Assembly (NCBI GenBank): GCA_900542985.1
Contig: UQPQ01000018.1
Span: forward strand, 1 to 56,299
Length of the DNA stretch: 56,299 bases
DNA from: an uncultured Bacteroides sp.
GTDB lineage: Bacteria; Bacteroidota; Bacteroidia; Bacteroidales; Bacteroidaceae
Direction: 5' to 3'
Made by a program: the position numbers and the translations under genes. Below the pieces are notes generated by a model, which worked only from the letters and a program-made list of their open reading frames with translations, was not told the origin of the DNA and ran no database searches. Each line of letters begins with the position of its first letter. Positions within the stretch are counted from its first letter, which is position 1. This document shows positions 1-8,326 of this stretch, in pieces.

Positions 1-53
1 AGAGCGCATGATTCATAATCATGAGGTCCCCGGTTCAATCCCGGGTCCCGCTA
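1..53 (+). tRNA. tRNA-Met (CAT), 3' part, cut by the window edge
   Basis: The anticodon stem (7-11 with 19-23) encloses the seven-base loop TTCATAA, so the anticodon at 14-16 is CAT. The T arm (29-33 with 41-45) has the loop TTCAATC. The 3' acceptor half is at 46-52 with discriminator A at 53, and no CCA is encoded. The acceptor 5' half and most of the D arm lie before the window. CAT can also mark initiator tRNA or lysidine-modified tRNA-Ile; the missing 5' half prevents a firm choice. Confidence 0.9.
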
Positions 54-57
54 CTAA

Positions 58-97
58 GAAAGAGTGTTTCAGTTTTTTTGGAACACTCTTTCTTTTT
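58..97 (+). terminator. Rho-independent terminator after the tRNA
   Basis: An 11-bp stem, GAAAGAGTGTT at 58-68 pairing with AACACTCTTTC at 82-92, is followed by a T run. It lies directly behind the tRNA, so it most likely ends that transcript. Confidence 0.85.
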
Positions 98-353
98 GTA
101 TATTCAGATTGTTTTTTTTAGGGTGTTTTTTTGTTTTAGGGGGGTATTGTACGGGGTATACTGAAGTAAATAGGTTTTGTTGGGTGAAAGTATAACGCTT
201 GGTGTTTGCTTCAGTCTTGGTTGTGTTGGTATAGCCTGCAATAAGGCTGGCAAAGTTTTGGATGCAAGGAGTTTTATCATAGAGGTAAATACAGCTTTAA
301 GAGCATCTTTTAGAAGATTGTTTCGATAGTGGTGTGCCTGATTTTTTACAAAT
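98..353. other. Intergenic stretch without a recognisable gene
   Basis: The region between the tRNA terminator and the rng terminator is T/G-rich on the plus strand. I see no credible reading frame, no repeat of the tRNA 3' end that would mark an attachment site, and no structured RNA I can name. Confidence 0.5.
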
Positions 354-390
354 ACAAAAAAGGCTACCTCAAAGTGTTTTGAGATAGCCT
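354..390 (-). terminator. Terminator downstream of rng
   Basis: The stem AGGCTACCTCAAA (361-373) pairs with TTTGAGATAGCCT (378-390) with one mismatch. Read on the minus strand it is followed by a T run (354-360), so it terminates the leftward rng transcript. Confidence 0.85.
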
Positions 391-403
391 CTGTTTGTTG
401 TTC

Positions 404-1978
404 TTATTTGATTTCGAACTCTTCTTTCATGTCTAGTTCCTCTCCGTGTACATCGTAGAATTTGTATTGTAAAAAAGCAAAATCCTGATTTGGGATGATT
501 TTTATACCAAATCCATATTTCATTTGCCATTTACGTTTCAATGATACCAGTCCTTGATTGATGTAAGCAGCTACATAAGGATGTATATGTAAGGTTACTT
601 TTTTTATCTTCAACTTATTGACCAGGTAATCAATTTTACTTTCCAAAGTATCTGTAAATAAAATAGAAGGTTTTATTTTGCCTTTACCAAAACAGGTTGG
701 ACAATCTTCATCTGTATTTACATCCATTGCCGGACGTACGCGCTGGCGGGTAATCTGCATTAAGCCAAATTTACTGAGTGGAAGAATGTTGTGTTTGGCT
801 CTGTCTTTCTGCATATTCTGGCACATGCGTTCGTATAGTTTCTGGCGATTTTCGGCAAGATTCATATCGATGAAGTCGACTACAATAATGCCTCCCATAT
901 CTCTTAAACGGAGTTGTCTGGCCAGTTCGTCTGCTGCACCTAAATTGACATCCAACGCATTGGCCTCCTGTCCGTTTCCTGATTTTGAACGGTTTCCACT
1001 GTTTACGTCTACTACATGGAGGGCTTCGGTATGTTCGATGATGAGATAAGCGCCACTCTTGTAGGATATGGTTTTACCGAACGAGGATTTGATTTGTTTG
1101 GTAATAGCAAAATTGTCGAATATGGGAAGTTGGCCTTTGTAAAGTTTGACAATTCCTGTTCTGTCGGGGGCTATCAATGCCACATAGTCTTTTACCTCGT
1201 TGTATACCGTTTCGTCGTTGACGTAGATATTCTCGTATGAAGGATTGAATAAATCACGTAAAATAGCTACGGTACGACTTGTCTCTTCGTAAACTAAAGA
1301 CGGTAATTTGCTGGCCTTTTGTACTTTAGTGATAGTTTCTTCCCAGTGTTTTAGCAGAATCTTCAACTCGGCATCCAGCTCTGCAACGCGCTTTCCTTCG
1401 GCTACGGTACGTACTATAATGCCGAAATTTTTAGGCTTGATGCTCTGTAACAGTTGTTTGAGTCGGGCGCGCTCTTCGCTCGACTTGATTTTCTGCGAAA
1501 CGGAAACTTTATCGTTGAATGGGATGAGAACCAGATATCTTCCGGCAAAGGATAGTTCACAAGTCAGGCGAGGTCCTTTGGTAGAGATAGGTTCTTTTAC
1601 AATCTGAACGATGACTTCCTGTCCCTGTTGCAGTACGTTGGATATTGTACCGTCTTTTTCAATATCAGGTAAGGAAGAAGCTTTTGAAATAGGATAAAGT
1701 TTCTGCTTATTGCTTATTACTTGTTTCAGATACTTCTGATAGGAGTGAAATTGAGGTCCTAAGTCCAAATAGTGAAGGAAAGCGTCTTTCTCAAAGCCGA
1801 CATCCACGAAGCAGGCATTTAGTCCAGGCATCAGTTTTTTCACTTTGCCTAAGTACATGTTCCCTACGGAGAAAGAGAGGTTTCTTTCTTCTTTCTGAAA
1901 TTCTACCAGATTCTTGTCTTCCAACAGTGCGATAGAGATTTCTTTGGGCTGTACGTCAACTACTAATTCGCTTGTCAC
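404..1978 (-). CDS. rng: Ribonuclease G/E family endoribonuclease
   Basis: A 524-residue single-strand-specific endoribonuclease that cleaves AU-rich sites in rRNA precursors and mRNA in the cytoplasm. The N-terminal S1 domain is near residues 37-145. The two catalytic, Mg-binding aspartates are visible as D324 in VVDVNSG and D368 in VVDFIDM. The zinc-link CPTC is at 426-429, followed by a short C-terminal domain, as in RNase G; the long disordered scaffold tail of Enterobacterial RNase E is absent. The start is GTG at 1976-1978; the conserved N-terminal MTSELVVD-type sequence follows directly and no better ATG is near. It lies 134 bp downstream of the small basic protein gene but behind a terminator-like hairpin, so it is probably partly uncoupled from the HU transcript. 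Confidence 0.95.
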   Translation of the reverse strand: MTSELVVDVQPKEISIALLEDKNLVEFQKEERNLSFSVGNMYLGKVKKLMPGLNACFVDVGFEKDAFLHYLDLGPQFHSYQKYLKQVISNKQKLYPISKASSLPDIEKDGTISNVLQQGQEVIVQIVKEPISTKGPRLTCELSFAGRYLVLIPFNDKVSVSQKIKSSEERARLKQLLQSIKPKNFGIIVRTVAEGKRVAELDAELKILLKHWEETITKVQKASKLPSLVYEETSRTVAILRDLFNPSYENIYVNDETVYNEVKDYVALIAPDRTGIVKLYKGQLPIFDNFAITKQIKSSFGKTISYKSGAYLIIEHTEALHVVDVNSGNRSKSGNGQEANALDVNLGAADELARQLRLRDMGGIIVVDFIDMNLAENRQKLYERMCQNMQKDRAKHNILPLSKFGLMQITRQRVRPAMDVNTDEDCPTCFGKGKIKPSILFTDTLESKIDYLVNKLKIKKVTLHIHPYVAAYINQGLVSLKRKWQMKYGFGIKIIPNQDFAFLQYKFYDVHGEELDMKEEFEIK

Positions 1979-2040
1979 TTGATTATTTGGTTTTTAAAGT
2001 TTATAAATTGTTTTCTAAACGTACATTTTGACTAATACAC

Positions 2041-2089
2041 AAAGAACAAACCTGAAAGGACTATAAAAGGCTTTACAAGTTTGTTCTTT
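2041..2089 (-). terminator. Terminator or attenuator hairpin between the small basic protein gene and rng
   Basis: An inverted repeat of AAAGAACAAAC with its complement GTTTGTTCTTT frames a mostly paired interior. A T-rich tail follows on the minus strand. It probably ends, or reduces, the HU/small-protein transcript before rng. Confidence 0.65.
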
Positions 2090-2112
2090 ATTGAAGTCGG
2101 ACAGACTAATGA

Positions 2113-2205
2113 TTATTTTTTGCTTTTATGTCTGTTCTTTCTTAGTCTTTTCTTACGTTTGTGTGTAGACATTTTATGTCTTTTTCTTTTCTTTCCGCTT
2201 GGCAT
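2113..2205 (-). CDS. 30-residue highly basic protein, bS22/mS38 (COX24-like) family candidate
   Basis: Translating the minus strand from ATG at 2205 gives 30 codons and TAA. The product begins MPSGKKRKRHKMSTHKRKK and continues RLRKNRHKSKK; about two thirds of its residues are Lys, Arg or His. The pattern KM-x-x-x-K-x-x-K-x-LRK-x-R aligns by eye with the actinobacterial ribosomal protein bS22 and the C-terminal COX24 domain of mitochondrial mS38, both small-subunit components near the decoding centre. The gene starts 36 bp after the HU stop, so the two are probably co-transcribed. I recall very similar peptides beside rng and HU in other Bacteroidota genomes. Membership in the ribosome is inference. 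Confidence 0.8.
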   Translation of the reverse strand: MPSGKKRKRHKMSTHKRKKRLRKNRHKSKK

Positions 2206-2241
2206 AGCTTCAAAATTTTATAGGGTTAATACTAATGTTAA

Positions 2242-2517
2242 TTATTTTTTTACTGAAAGAGTAAATGTCTTAGCTGGTTTAAATGCCGGAATGTTGTGTT
2301 CCGGAATGATGATAGTTGTATTTTTTGAAATGTTACGAGCAGTTTTCTGAGCTCTTTTCTTTACGATAAAACTGCCGAACCCGCGAAGGTATACGTTTTC
2401 ATCATTAGACAGAGATTCTTTTACTGAGTCCATGAACGCTTCAAGGGTTGTCAACACGGTGGTCTTGTCAATACCTGTGTTTTTAGCAATTTCGTTTACA
2501 ATATCCGCTTTAGTCAT
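2242..2517 (-). CDS. HU/IHF family DNA-binding protein
   Basis: A 91-residue nucleoid protein of the DNABII family that bends DNA as a dimer. The N-terminal helical body (1-42) leads into the signature RGFGSF at 45-50. The beta-arm follows (about 52-78), carrying the conserved Arg/Asn-rich stretch and the intercalating-proline region near the tip, PEHNIPAFKPA. Length is typical. A TATATTTG -7 element lies about 45 bp upstream. The small basic protein gene follows after 36 bp. The sequence does not allow assignment as HU versus an IHF-like paralogue; Bacteroides genomes carry several. Confidence 0.95.
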   Translation of the reverse strand: MTKADIVNEIAKNTGIDKTTVLTTLEAFMDSVKESLSNDENVYLRGFGSFIVKKRAQKTARNISKNTTIIIPEHNIPAFKPAKTFTLSVKK

Positions 2518-2562
2518 TTTGCTAATAATTATTGTTATACGTTATCTTAAATTTTTGGACTG

Positions 2563-2570
2563 CAAATATA
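2563..2570 (-). promoter_or_regulatory. -7 promoter element for the HU operon
   Basis: TATATTTG on the minus strand matches the Bacteroides -7 consensus TAnnTTTG and implies a leader of about 40 nt. No strong -33 TTTG is seen. Confidence 0.6.
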
Positions 2571-2646
2571 TAGCTTTTCTTGTACTCTGAAAAATATATT
2601 CAGAACAATTTTTTCTAAAAGTATCTTTCGCTTCCTCCGAAAACTC

Positions 2647-2654
2647 CTATTTTT
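2647..2654 (+). promoter_or_regulatory. -7 promoter element for mutY
   Basis: TATTTTTG matches TAnnTTTG and lies about 45 bp before the mutY ATG. It is back to back with the HU promoter, giving a divergent promoter region of about 180 bp. Confidence 0.55.
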
Positions 2655-2699
2655 GCAAAAATAATAAAAAACTTTGGTTAATAGAATAAATATATAGAA

Positions 2700-3767
2700 A
2701 TGAATCAATTTGCTTCGCTGTTGATTGACTGGTACGAACATAATAAAAGAGAACTTCCTTGGCGGCAGACTCAAGATCCGTATAAAATATGGATATCGGA
2801 GGTAATTCTTCAGCAGACAAGGGTGGCTCAAGGATATGATTATTATTGCAGGTTTATAGAACGGTTTCCGGATTTTCATGCTTTGGCTCAGGCCGATGAA
2901 GATGAGGTGATGAAGTATTGGCAGGGGCTGGGATATTATTCTCGGGCGCGAAATCTGCATGAAGCTGCCCGTTCGATTGATTCACAGGAGTATTTCCCGA
3001 AAACGTATGCAGAAGTACGTGCCTTGAAAGGGGTGGGGGAATATACTGCTGCCGCCATTTGTTCTATTGCTTACGATATGCCTTATGCGGTAGTGGATGG
3101 AAATGTGTATCGTGTCTTGTCGCGCTGGATGGGCGTGGATACTCCGATTGACACCTCGGAGGGGAAAAAGATATTTGCAGCTTTGGCCGATGAATTATTG
3201 CCGAAAGAAACGCCAGGGCTGTATAATCAGGCCATTATGGATTTTGGGGCACTGCAGTGTGTGCCTGTGTCGCCCAAGTGTGAGGTTTGTCCGTTGATGG
3301 ACAGTTGTGTGGCCTTTCGTAAAGGTCTGGTGGGCGAATTGCCTAAAAAGAAACGTAAGACTAAGGTACTCGACCGTCATTTTATTTATCTCTATATCCA
3401 TACATCGGGTTGTACTTTTTTATACAAGCGGCCGGCTGGCGATATTTGGCAAAATTTATATGAGTTTCCGTTATTGGAACCTGATAGGAGCTTGTCGGAA
3501 GAAGAACTTTTCAGTTTTCCGGAATTCCAGCAACTGCTGTCGCAGTGTGAGGTAAAGCTGGTACGGCGGATGGGGCAAAGGGTAAAGCATGTGCTGTCTC
3601 ACCGGGTAATTTATGCCGATTGTTATGAGGTAGAAGTAACGGAAAAAAGTCTGTTGCCGGAAAAGTATCAAAGGGTTCCGGTGGCTGATTTATATAAATT
3701 CCCTGTATCACGTTTGTTGTCTCATTTTTTTTCTGTAATTTTGGACTCTGATATTAAAACGAAGTAA
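2700..3767 (+). CDS. mutY: A/G-specific adenine DNA glycosylase
   Basis: A 355-residue base-excision repair enzyme that removes adenine mispaired with 8-oxoguanine. It has the HhH-GPD fold: helix-hairpin-helix LKGVGEYTA at 109-117, catalytic Glu34 in SEVILQQT, and catalytic Asp133 in VVDGNV. Four cysteines at 187, 194, 197 and 203 have the spacing C-x6-C-x2-C-x5-C that holds the [4Fe-4S] cluster. The C-terminal 130 residues form the NUDIX-like 8-oxoG recognition domain. The ssb gene begins 3 bp after the stop codon, so the two genes form a DNA-maintenance operon. Confidence 0.95.
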   Translation: MNQFASLLIDWYEHNKRELPWRQTQDPYKIWISEVILQQTRVAQGYDYYCRFIERFPDFHALAQADEDEVMKYWQGLGYYSRARNLHEAARSIDSQEYFPKTYAEVRALKGVGEYTAAAICSIAYDMPYAVVDGNVYRVLSRWMGVDTPIDTSEGKKIFAALADELLPKETPGLYNQAIMDFGALQCVPVSPKCEVCPLMDSCVAFRKGLVGELPKKKRKTKVLDRHFIYLYIHTSGCTFLYKRPAGDIWQNLYEFPLLEPDRSLSEEELFSFPEFQQLLSQCEVKLVRRMGQRVKHVLSHRVIYADCYEVEVTEKSLLPEKYQRVPVADLYKFPVSRLLSHFFSVILDSDIKTK

Positions 3768-3770
3768 ATC

Positions 3771-4202
3771 ATGTCATTGAATAAAGTCCAGTTGATAGGT
3801 AATGTGGGGAAAGATCCCGATGTAAGATATTTGGATAGCGGTGTAGCTGTGGCTACATTTCCGTTGGCTACAACAGATAGAGCATATACTTTGGCCAATG
3901 GAACACAGGTTCCTGAACGTACAGAATGGCACAATATTGTTTTGTGGCGCGGATTGGCTGAAACTGCCGAAAAATATGTACGTAAGGGAGATAAACTTTA
4001 CATCGAGGGAAAAATCCGTACCCGGTCTTATGACGACCAGAACGGTATAAAACGTTACGTAGTGGAAATATTCGGTGATAATATGGAAATGCTGACTCCG
4101 CGTGCTGTCCAACAGCCTGCCGGACAGGTTCAGCAACCGGCTGCTGCTTCGCAGACTGCATCTGTGTCTGCGGAATCGGCATCAGACGATTTGCCGTTTT
4201 AA
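3771..4202 (+). CDS. ssb: Single-stranded DNA-binding protein
   Basis: A 143-residue OB-fold protein that coats single-stranded DNA during replication and repair. The N-terminal 105 residues carry the family start MSLNKVQLIGNVGKDPD and the core WHNIVLWRGLAETAEKY. A Gln/Ala/Pro-rich linker follows, ending in the acidic tip DDLPF, which binds partner proteins in this family. It follows mutY with a 3-bp gap and probably shares its transcript. Confidence 0.97.
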   Translation: MSLNKVQLIGNVGKDPDVRYLDSGVAVATFPLATTDRAYTLANGTQVPERTEWHNIVLWRGLAETAEKYVRKGDKLYIEGKIRTRSYDDQNGIKRYVVEIFGDNMEMLTPRAVQQPAGQVQQPAAASQTASVSAESASDDLPF

Positions 4203-4234
4203 AATGAACTTATGTCTAACTAAAATTTAAATCT

Positions 4235-5596
4235 TTGGACCCTGACTCGTATTTATCCCGTTTATCGGATTTATGTAACGGAGTAACAGTTATGTCTCCT
4301 TCTATAGGAGCGATTATTGCATTGATGCTGGCTATTCTTTTGCTGTATGCATCAGGTTTTGTTTCTGCTTCCGAAATTGCTTTCTTTTCATTGTCTCCTT
4401 CTGATTTGAATGAGATTGAAGAAGAAAAATCTCCTTCTGATACGAAGATTAAAAGTCTTCTGGAAGATTCTGAACATTTGTTGGCTACCATTCTTATTTC
4501 AAACAATTTTGTGAATGTGACCATTATTATGTTGTGCAATTACTTCTTTGCTAGCGTAATAGATTTTGGTCAGGCGCAGATTTTGGAGTTTCTGGTTATT
4601 ACCGTAGTCCTGACTTTTTTATTGCTGTTGTTTGGGGAGATAATGCCTAAAATATATTCTGCACAGCATACACTTTCTTTTTGCAGAAAAGCTGCTCCGG
4701 TTATTTATGTGCTTCGGTCGGTATTCAAGCCGATGTCGAATCTGCTTGTACATTCGTCTTTTGTGGTCAACAAATTGACTAAAAAGCATAAGGTGCGCAA
4801 CTTGTCTGTCGACGAGCTGTCTCAGGCTCTGGAACTGACGGATAAGAATGAAATTTCAGAAGAGAGTACCATGCTTGAAGGAATTATTCGCTTTGGAGAG
4901 GAAACAGCCAAAGAAGTGATGACTGCCCGTCTTGATATGGTGGATCTTGAACTGAATACTCCTTTTTCCAAGGTTTTGAAATGTGTCGTAGATAACGCTT
5001 ATTCCCGCATTCCTGTATACGAAGAGTCTCGTGATAATATCAAGGGGATTTTGTATATAAAAGATTTGTTGCCCTATCTGAAGCAGGGTGATGAGTTCAA
5101 GTGGCAGAATTTGATTCGTCCGGCTTTCTTCGTTCCGGAAACGAAAAAGATTGACGATCTTCTTCATGATTTTCAAATCAATAAAATTCATATTGCGATT
5201 GTAGTGGATGAATTTGGTGGTACGTCGGGTATTGTAACCATGGAAGATATCATAGAAGAGATTGTAGGCGAAATAAATGATGAGTACGATGAGGAAGTAC
5301 GTACCTATATTAAACTTTCTGATAATTCTTATTTGTTTGAAGCAAAGACGTTCTTGACCGATTTCTATAAAGTCTTGAAGATTGATTCGGATGAATTTGA
5401 AGATATTGCGGCCGATGCCGACACGTTGGCGGGATTGATTCTCGAACTGAAGGGGGAATTTCCGGTACAGCAAGAAGTCTTGTTCTATAAGAACTATCGC
5501 TTTGAAATTGTAGAGATGGATTCTCGCCGTATTTTGAAAGTAAAGGTAACGGTACTTCCTAAAGAGCATAAAGAAGAGGGATATGTCGCTTCTTAA
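4235..5596 (+). CDS. gldE: GldE-like CNNM/CorC-type membrane protein
   Basis: A 453-residue membrane protein. An N-terminal CNNM (DUF21) domain has about four membrane segments between residues 22 and 160, including GFVSASEIAFFSLS at 41-54. A CBS-domain pair follows near 225-345, with VVDEFGGTSGIVTMEDI at 323-339. A CorC/HlyC C-terminal domain occupies about 360-450. GldE is tied to gliding in Flavobacterium, but non-gliding Bacteroides also keep it, where a metal-ion transport or envelope role is more likely. The assigned start is TTG at 4235; an in-frame ATG at 4291 would drop 19 residues without losing a membrane segment. Its 3' end overlaps the next gene by 14 bp. Confidence 0.85.
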   Translation: MDPDSYLSRLSDLCNGVTVMSPSIGAIIALMLAILLLYASGFVSASEIAFFSLSPSDLNEIEEEKSPSDTKIKSLLEDSEHLLATILISNNFVNVTIIMLCNYFFASVIDFGQAQILEFLVITVVLTFLLLLFGEIMPKIYSAQHTLSFCRKAAPVIYVLRSVFKPMSNLLVHSSFVVNKLTKKHKVRNLSVDELSQALELTDKNEISEESTMLEGIIRFGEETAKEVMTARLDMVDLELNTPFSKVLKCVVDNAYSRIPVYEESRDNIKGILYIKDLLPYLKQGDEFKWQNLIRPAFFVPETKKIDDLLHDFQINKIHIAIVVDEFGGTSGIVTMEDIIEEIVGEINDEYDEEVRTYIKLSDNSYLFEAKTFLTDFYKVLKIDSDEFEDIAADADTLAGLILELKGEFPVQQEVLFYKNYRFEIVEMDSRRILKVKVTVLPKEHKEEGYVAS

Positions 5597-6236
5597 ACAA
5601 TGGAACTGGCAGGGAGGGGGTTTCGGAATATGGCAACTGACCGAGAGCCAGGAAGAGTTACGTAGCCGGTTGTCGCAGAATTTCAATTACGAGGAAGAAC
5701 TTGCCGGACTGAAATCTCTTTCCCGGAAGATGGAGTATTTGGGCGTAAGGGTTTTGCTGAAAGCATTGTCTGGAAAGGAAATGTGTATTGGGCATTATGC
5801 ATCCGGCAAACCTTATATTCTTTCGGGGGAATATCAGATTACAATTTCACATACCAAAGGCTATATTGCCGTCGGTATTCACCCGAAGTGGAATATTGCC
5901 ATGGATATAGAGTATTATGGCGACAGGGTGAAAAAGGTCGTTTCACGCTTTGTCCGCCAGGATGAAATGCCCGGCCGGGAACATTTGTCAGACCGTATGT
6001 TGATTTATCAGTATTTGCTGCACTGGTCGGCAAAAGAGACCTTGTTTAAGTTGCTTGATACCAATGAGGTAGACTTCTTGAAGCACCTGTATATCTGTCC
6101 TTTTACCGCCTCGGAGGAAGGAGTTTTTGAGGCTGAAGAGTATCGTACAGGGATGAATAACTATTATCAGATACATTATATGCTTCGCGATGATTTTGTC
6201 TGTACGTGGACTGTGGATGCGGAAACAGCAGAATGA
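5583..6236 (+). CDS. 4'-phosphopantetheinyl transferase superfamily protein
   Basis: A 217-residue enzyme predicted to move 4'-phosphopantetheine from CoA to a serine of an acyl-carrier domain. The two Mg/CoA-binding motifs are present: AMDIEYYGDRV with D108 and E110, and WSAKETLFKLL with E152, the usual spacing for the Sfp/AcpT group. The start overlaps the gldE end by 14 bp, which suggests translational coupling. The pairing of gldE with a transferase of this type recurs in Bacteroidales to my recollection. The acyl-carrier target is not visible here. Confidence 0.85.
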   Translation: MSLLKQWNWQGGGFGIWQLTESQEELRSRLSQNFNYEEELAGLKSLSRKMEYLGVRVLLKALSGKEMCIGHYASGKPYILSGEYQITISHTKGYIAVGIHPKWNIAMDIEYYGDRVKKVVSRFVRQDEMPGREHLSDRMLIYQYLLHWSAKETLFKLLDTNEVDFLKHLYICPFTASEEGVFEAEEYRTGMNNYYQIHYMLRDDFVCTWTVDAETAE

Positions 6237-6351
6237 AACGTTTTTTTTCTTTATGCAGCCGGATGAAAGAATCCGTTTGCATGATGAATGGTTAATGGTA
6301 CTATGGCTGGGTATGAGAGCGTACATACTGTAACCGGCGCCGCAGAATATG

Positions 6352-6389
6352 CATCCGACGACGTCGGATGGCGAATCGACGACGTCGGT
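6352..6389. repeat. Paired CGACGACGTCGG palindromic motifs
   Basis: CATCCGAC at 6352-6359 pairs with GTCGGATG at 6363-6370 around a 3-base loop, and a second copy of CGACGACGTCGG begins at 6377. The pair sits in the 294-bp gap between convergent genes. It may fold as short hairpins in RNA or be a REP-like unit; no copy elsewhere in the window matches it. Confidence 0.5.
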
Positions 6390-6453
6390 TTTATAGCCGT
6401 CATCGTTGGCTGTAGACAATGACTTGCAGGATTTATAACTGGCACTGGAATAT

Positions 6454-6495
6454 AAAAAGCTTGACTGTTGAATAATCAAGAGTCAAGCTTTTTTT
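6454..6495. terminator. Bidirectional terminator between convergent genes
   Basis: A perfect 13-bp stem, AAAAAGCTTGACT (6454-6466) with AGTCAAGCTTTTT (6481-6493), is flanked by A and T runs. It can end both the rightward transferase transcript and the leftward histidine-kinase transcript. Confidence 0.85.
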
Positions 6496-6530
6496 GTATT
6501 TGAGAGGTTTTTATTTTATGGTGATTGTTT

Positions 6531-8315
6531 TTAATTCACTCCTTTCTGTAAAGTAAAGACAAATTCCAGTCCTCCTCCCGGAATATTTTTGGCAAAAATG
6601 GTACCTCCATGGAATAAGACTGCATTCTTAACGATAGCCAGTCCTAAACCTGTTCCTCCCAGTTTTCTGGAGCGTCCTTTGTCTACGCGGTAAAAGCGTT
6701 CGAACAGTCGGTTCAAGTGTTCTTCGGGAACACCTACTCCTGTGTCGGAGAAACTGAAGTAGTAGAATTTTTCGTCTTCCCGGAAACAGTTTATTGTGAT
6801 TTGTATACCCACACCTGCATAGGCTATTGCATTGTCTGTCAGATTCCGGAAAATAGAATACAACAAAGAGCTGTTTCCGACAATATTCATGTTGGGCGGG
6901 AGCAAATTGTTGACTTGTATATGTTTTTCGTCGAGATTCAGAGCAACCTCGCTTAACATGTTTTCTACCAGCTTGCTTAAATTCAGACTCTCTTTTGAAA
7001 CCATGTCCGGAGCTTCGTCCATACGGGTCAGTACGGAGATATCCCGCAGAAGAAGGGTGAGCCGGTTGCTTTGGGCATAACTTCTTTGCAGAAATGTTTG
7101 CATCATCTCATGGCTGATATTCGAATTGTTAAGCAGGGTTTCTATGTATCCTTGTATACTGCTTACCGGAGTTTTCAGCTCGTGGGCAATGTTCTGTGTC
7201 AACTGGCGTTTCAGCCGGGCCTGTTCTTCCTCCTGAGTAATGTCATTGATGGAAATTTCGAATGACAAATCCTGGAAAATGATACTTTCTACCAAAAAAG
7301 AACGTGCGTTTTTGTCTATATGAAGGGATAAACGCTTTTCTTCTTTATTGGGGTTGTTTTCATTTTTAGTCAGAAACTCATTGATCGGTTTTAGTTCCGG
7401 TATGTCGAAAACTTCTTCGGTGGAACTTAAGTTCCTGTCGGAGATGATATTGGCATATTGTGTAAAAAGGTTGTTTACCAGAATCTCCTTGCGTTCCTTG
7501 GTAAAGACTCCAAGTCCTTCGTGCGAGGTTTGCAGATGCGAAATCAGTTTCTCTCTCTCGATGTAGAGGGCTTCTTTGGCACGGTGGAGCCGTTTGTATA
7601 TTTTTATGATATGCTGGGAAATCTCTCCCAATTCATTTTTAGGGAACGCTTGTAAGATTTCAATGTCTATCGGTTCGTTTCTGTCGGCCTTTAATGCAAA
7701 CTGTTGCAGTTTGGTGATGGACATCCCCAGTTTGTAAGTGAAGCGATAGAACAAGGCAATCAGGAATAGGCTGATTACCAATGTAAACCAAACGTATCCC
7801 GAGTCGGCTTTAAGATGTTCGCTTAAGCTGACGTTATAGGGAAGGGCAGAACGTATGATCAGCCGTTTACTGGGGTAGTATTTGGCCGAATAAAAGAATT
7901 CTTCTCCATTTAAGCTTTCAGAATGCCGGCTGATGGCATATCCGCTGCCATACATCAGGGCATCTATGATTTCTTTTCGTGAAGAATGGTTCTTGAACTT
8001 CTTCCAGTTCTTTTCTATGTTGTCGTAGATTACGATACCTGTGGATGTGATGAGTGTGACCCGCAGGTTCGGGATCATGTGAGTAGCCACATACTGTTGC
8101 AGACTATCTGCATTCAGATTACCGTTTTCGTTTATGAAATCGTATAGCCGTGAGTTGTAGTCTTGAAGCTGTGTATTTAAAAGTTCGCTCTTGAATACCT
8201 TTTCCCGTCTGTACTGAAAACACATAAAGCACAGCGAAAAAGCGATAAAAAGAGAGATAACCAGAAAGAATAGTTTCTGGCTAAAGGAAAGAATACGAGA
8301 AAAAAAAGTAGTCAT
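6531..8315 (-). CDS. Sensor histidine kinase, PhoR-like
   Basis: A 594-residue membrane kinase. Membrane segments at about 12-32 and 174-192 bracket a periplasmic sensor domain of about 140 residues. A HAMP-like region (195-245) and a PAS-like region (260-360) follow. The HisKA motif NIAHELKTP has phosphoacceptor H378. The ATPase domain shows the N box near 488-498, DTGVGVP at 524-530, FERFYR at 538-543 and GGTGLGLA at 553-560. The response regulator lies 11 bp upstream in the same operon. This arrangement is shared with PhoR/PhoB systems, but no phosphate genes are nearby, so the signal is not assigned. Confidence 0.92.
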   Translation of the reverse strand: MTTFFSRILSFSQKLFFLVISLFIAFSLCFMCFQYRREKVFKSELLNTQLQDYNSRLYDFINENGNLNADSLQQYVATHMIPNLRVTLITSTGIVIYDNIEKNWKKFKNHSSRKEIIDALMYGSGYAISRHSESLNGEEFFYSAKYYPSKRLIIRSALPYNVSLSEHLKADSGYVWFTLVISLFLIALFYRFTYKLGMSITKLQQFALKADRNEPIDIEILQAFPKNELGEISQHIIKIYKRLHRAKEALYIEREKLISHLQTSHEGLGVFTKERKEILVNNLFTQYANIISDRNLSSTEEVFDIPELKPINEFLTKNENNPNKEEKRLSLHIDKNARSFLVESIIFQDLSFEISINDITQEEEQARLKRQLTQNIAHELKTPVSSIQGYIETLLNNSNISHEMMQTFLQRSYAQSNRLTLLLRDISVLTRMDEAPDMVSKESLNLSKLVENMLSEVALNLDEKHIQVNNLLPPNMNIVGNSSLLYSIFRNLTDNAIAYAGVGIQITINCFREDEKFYYFSFSDTGVGVPEEHLNRLFERFYRVDKGRSRKLGGTGLGLAIVKNAVLFHGGTIFAKNIPGGGLEFVFTLQKGVN

Positions 8316-8326
8316 GTCAAATTGTA

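Noticed and set aside
54..403. Integration site beside the tRNA-Met
   Set aside because: No copy of the tRNA 3' end, integrase or mobile gene is found nearby.
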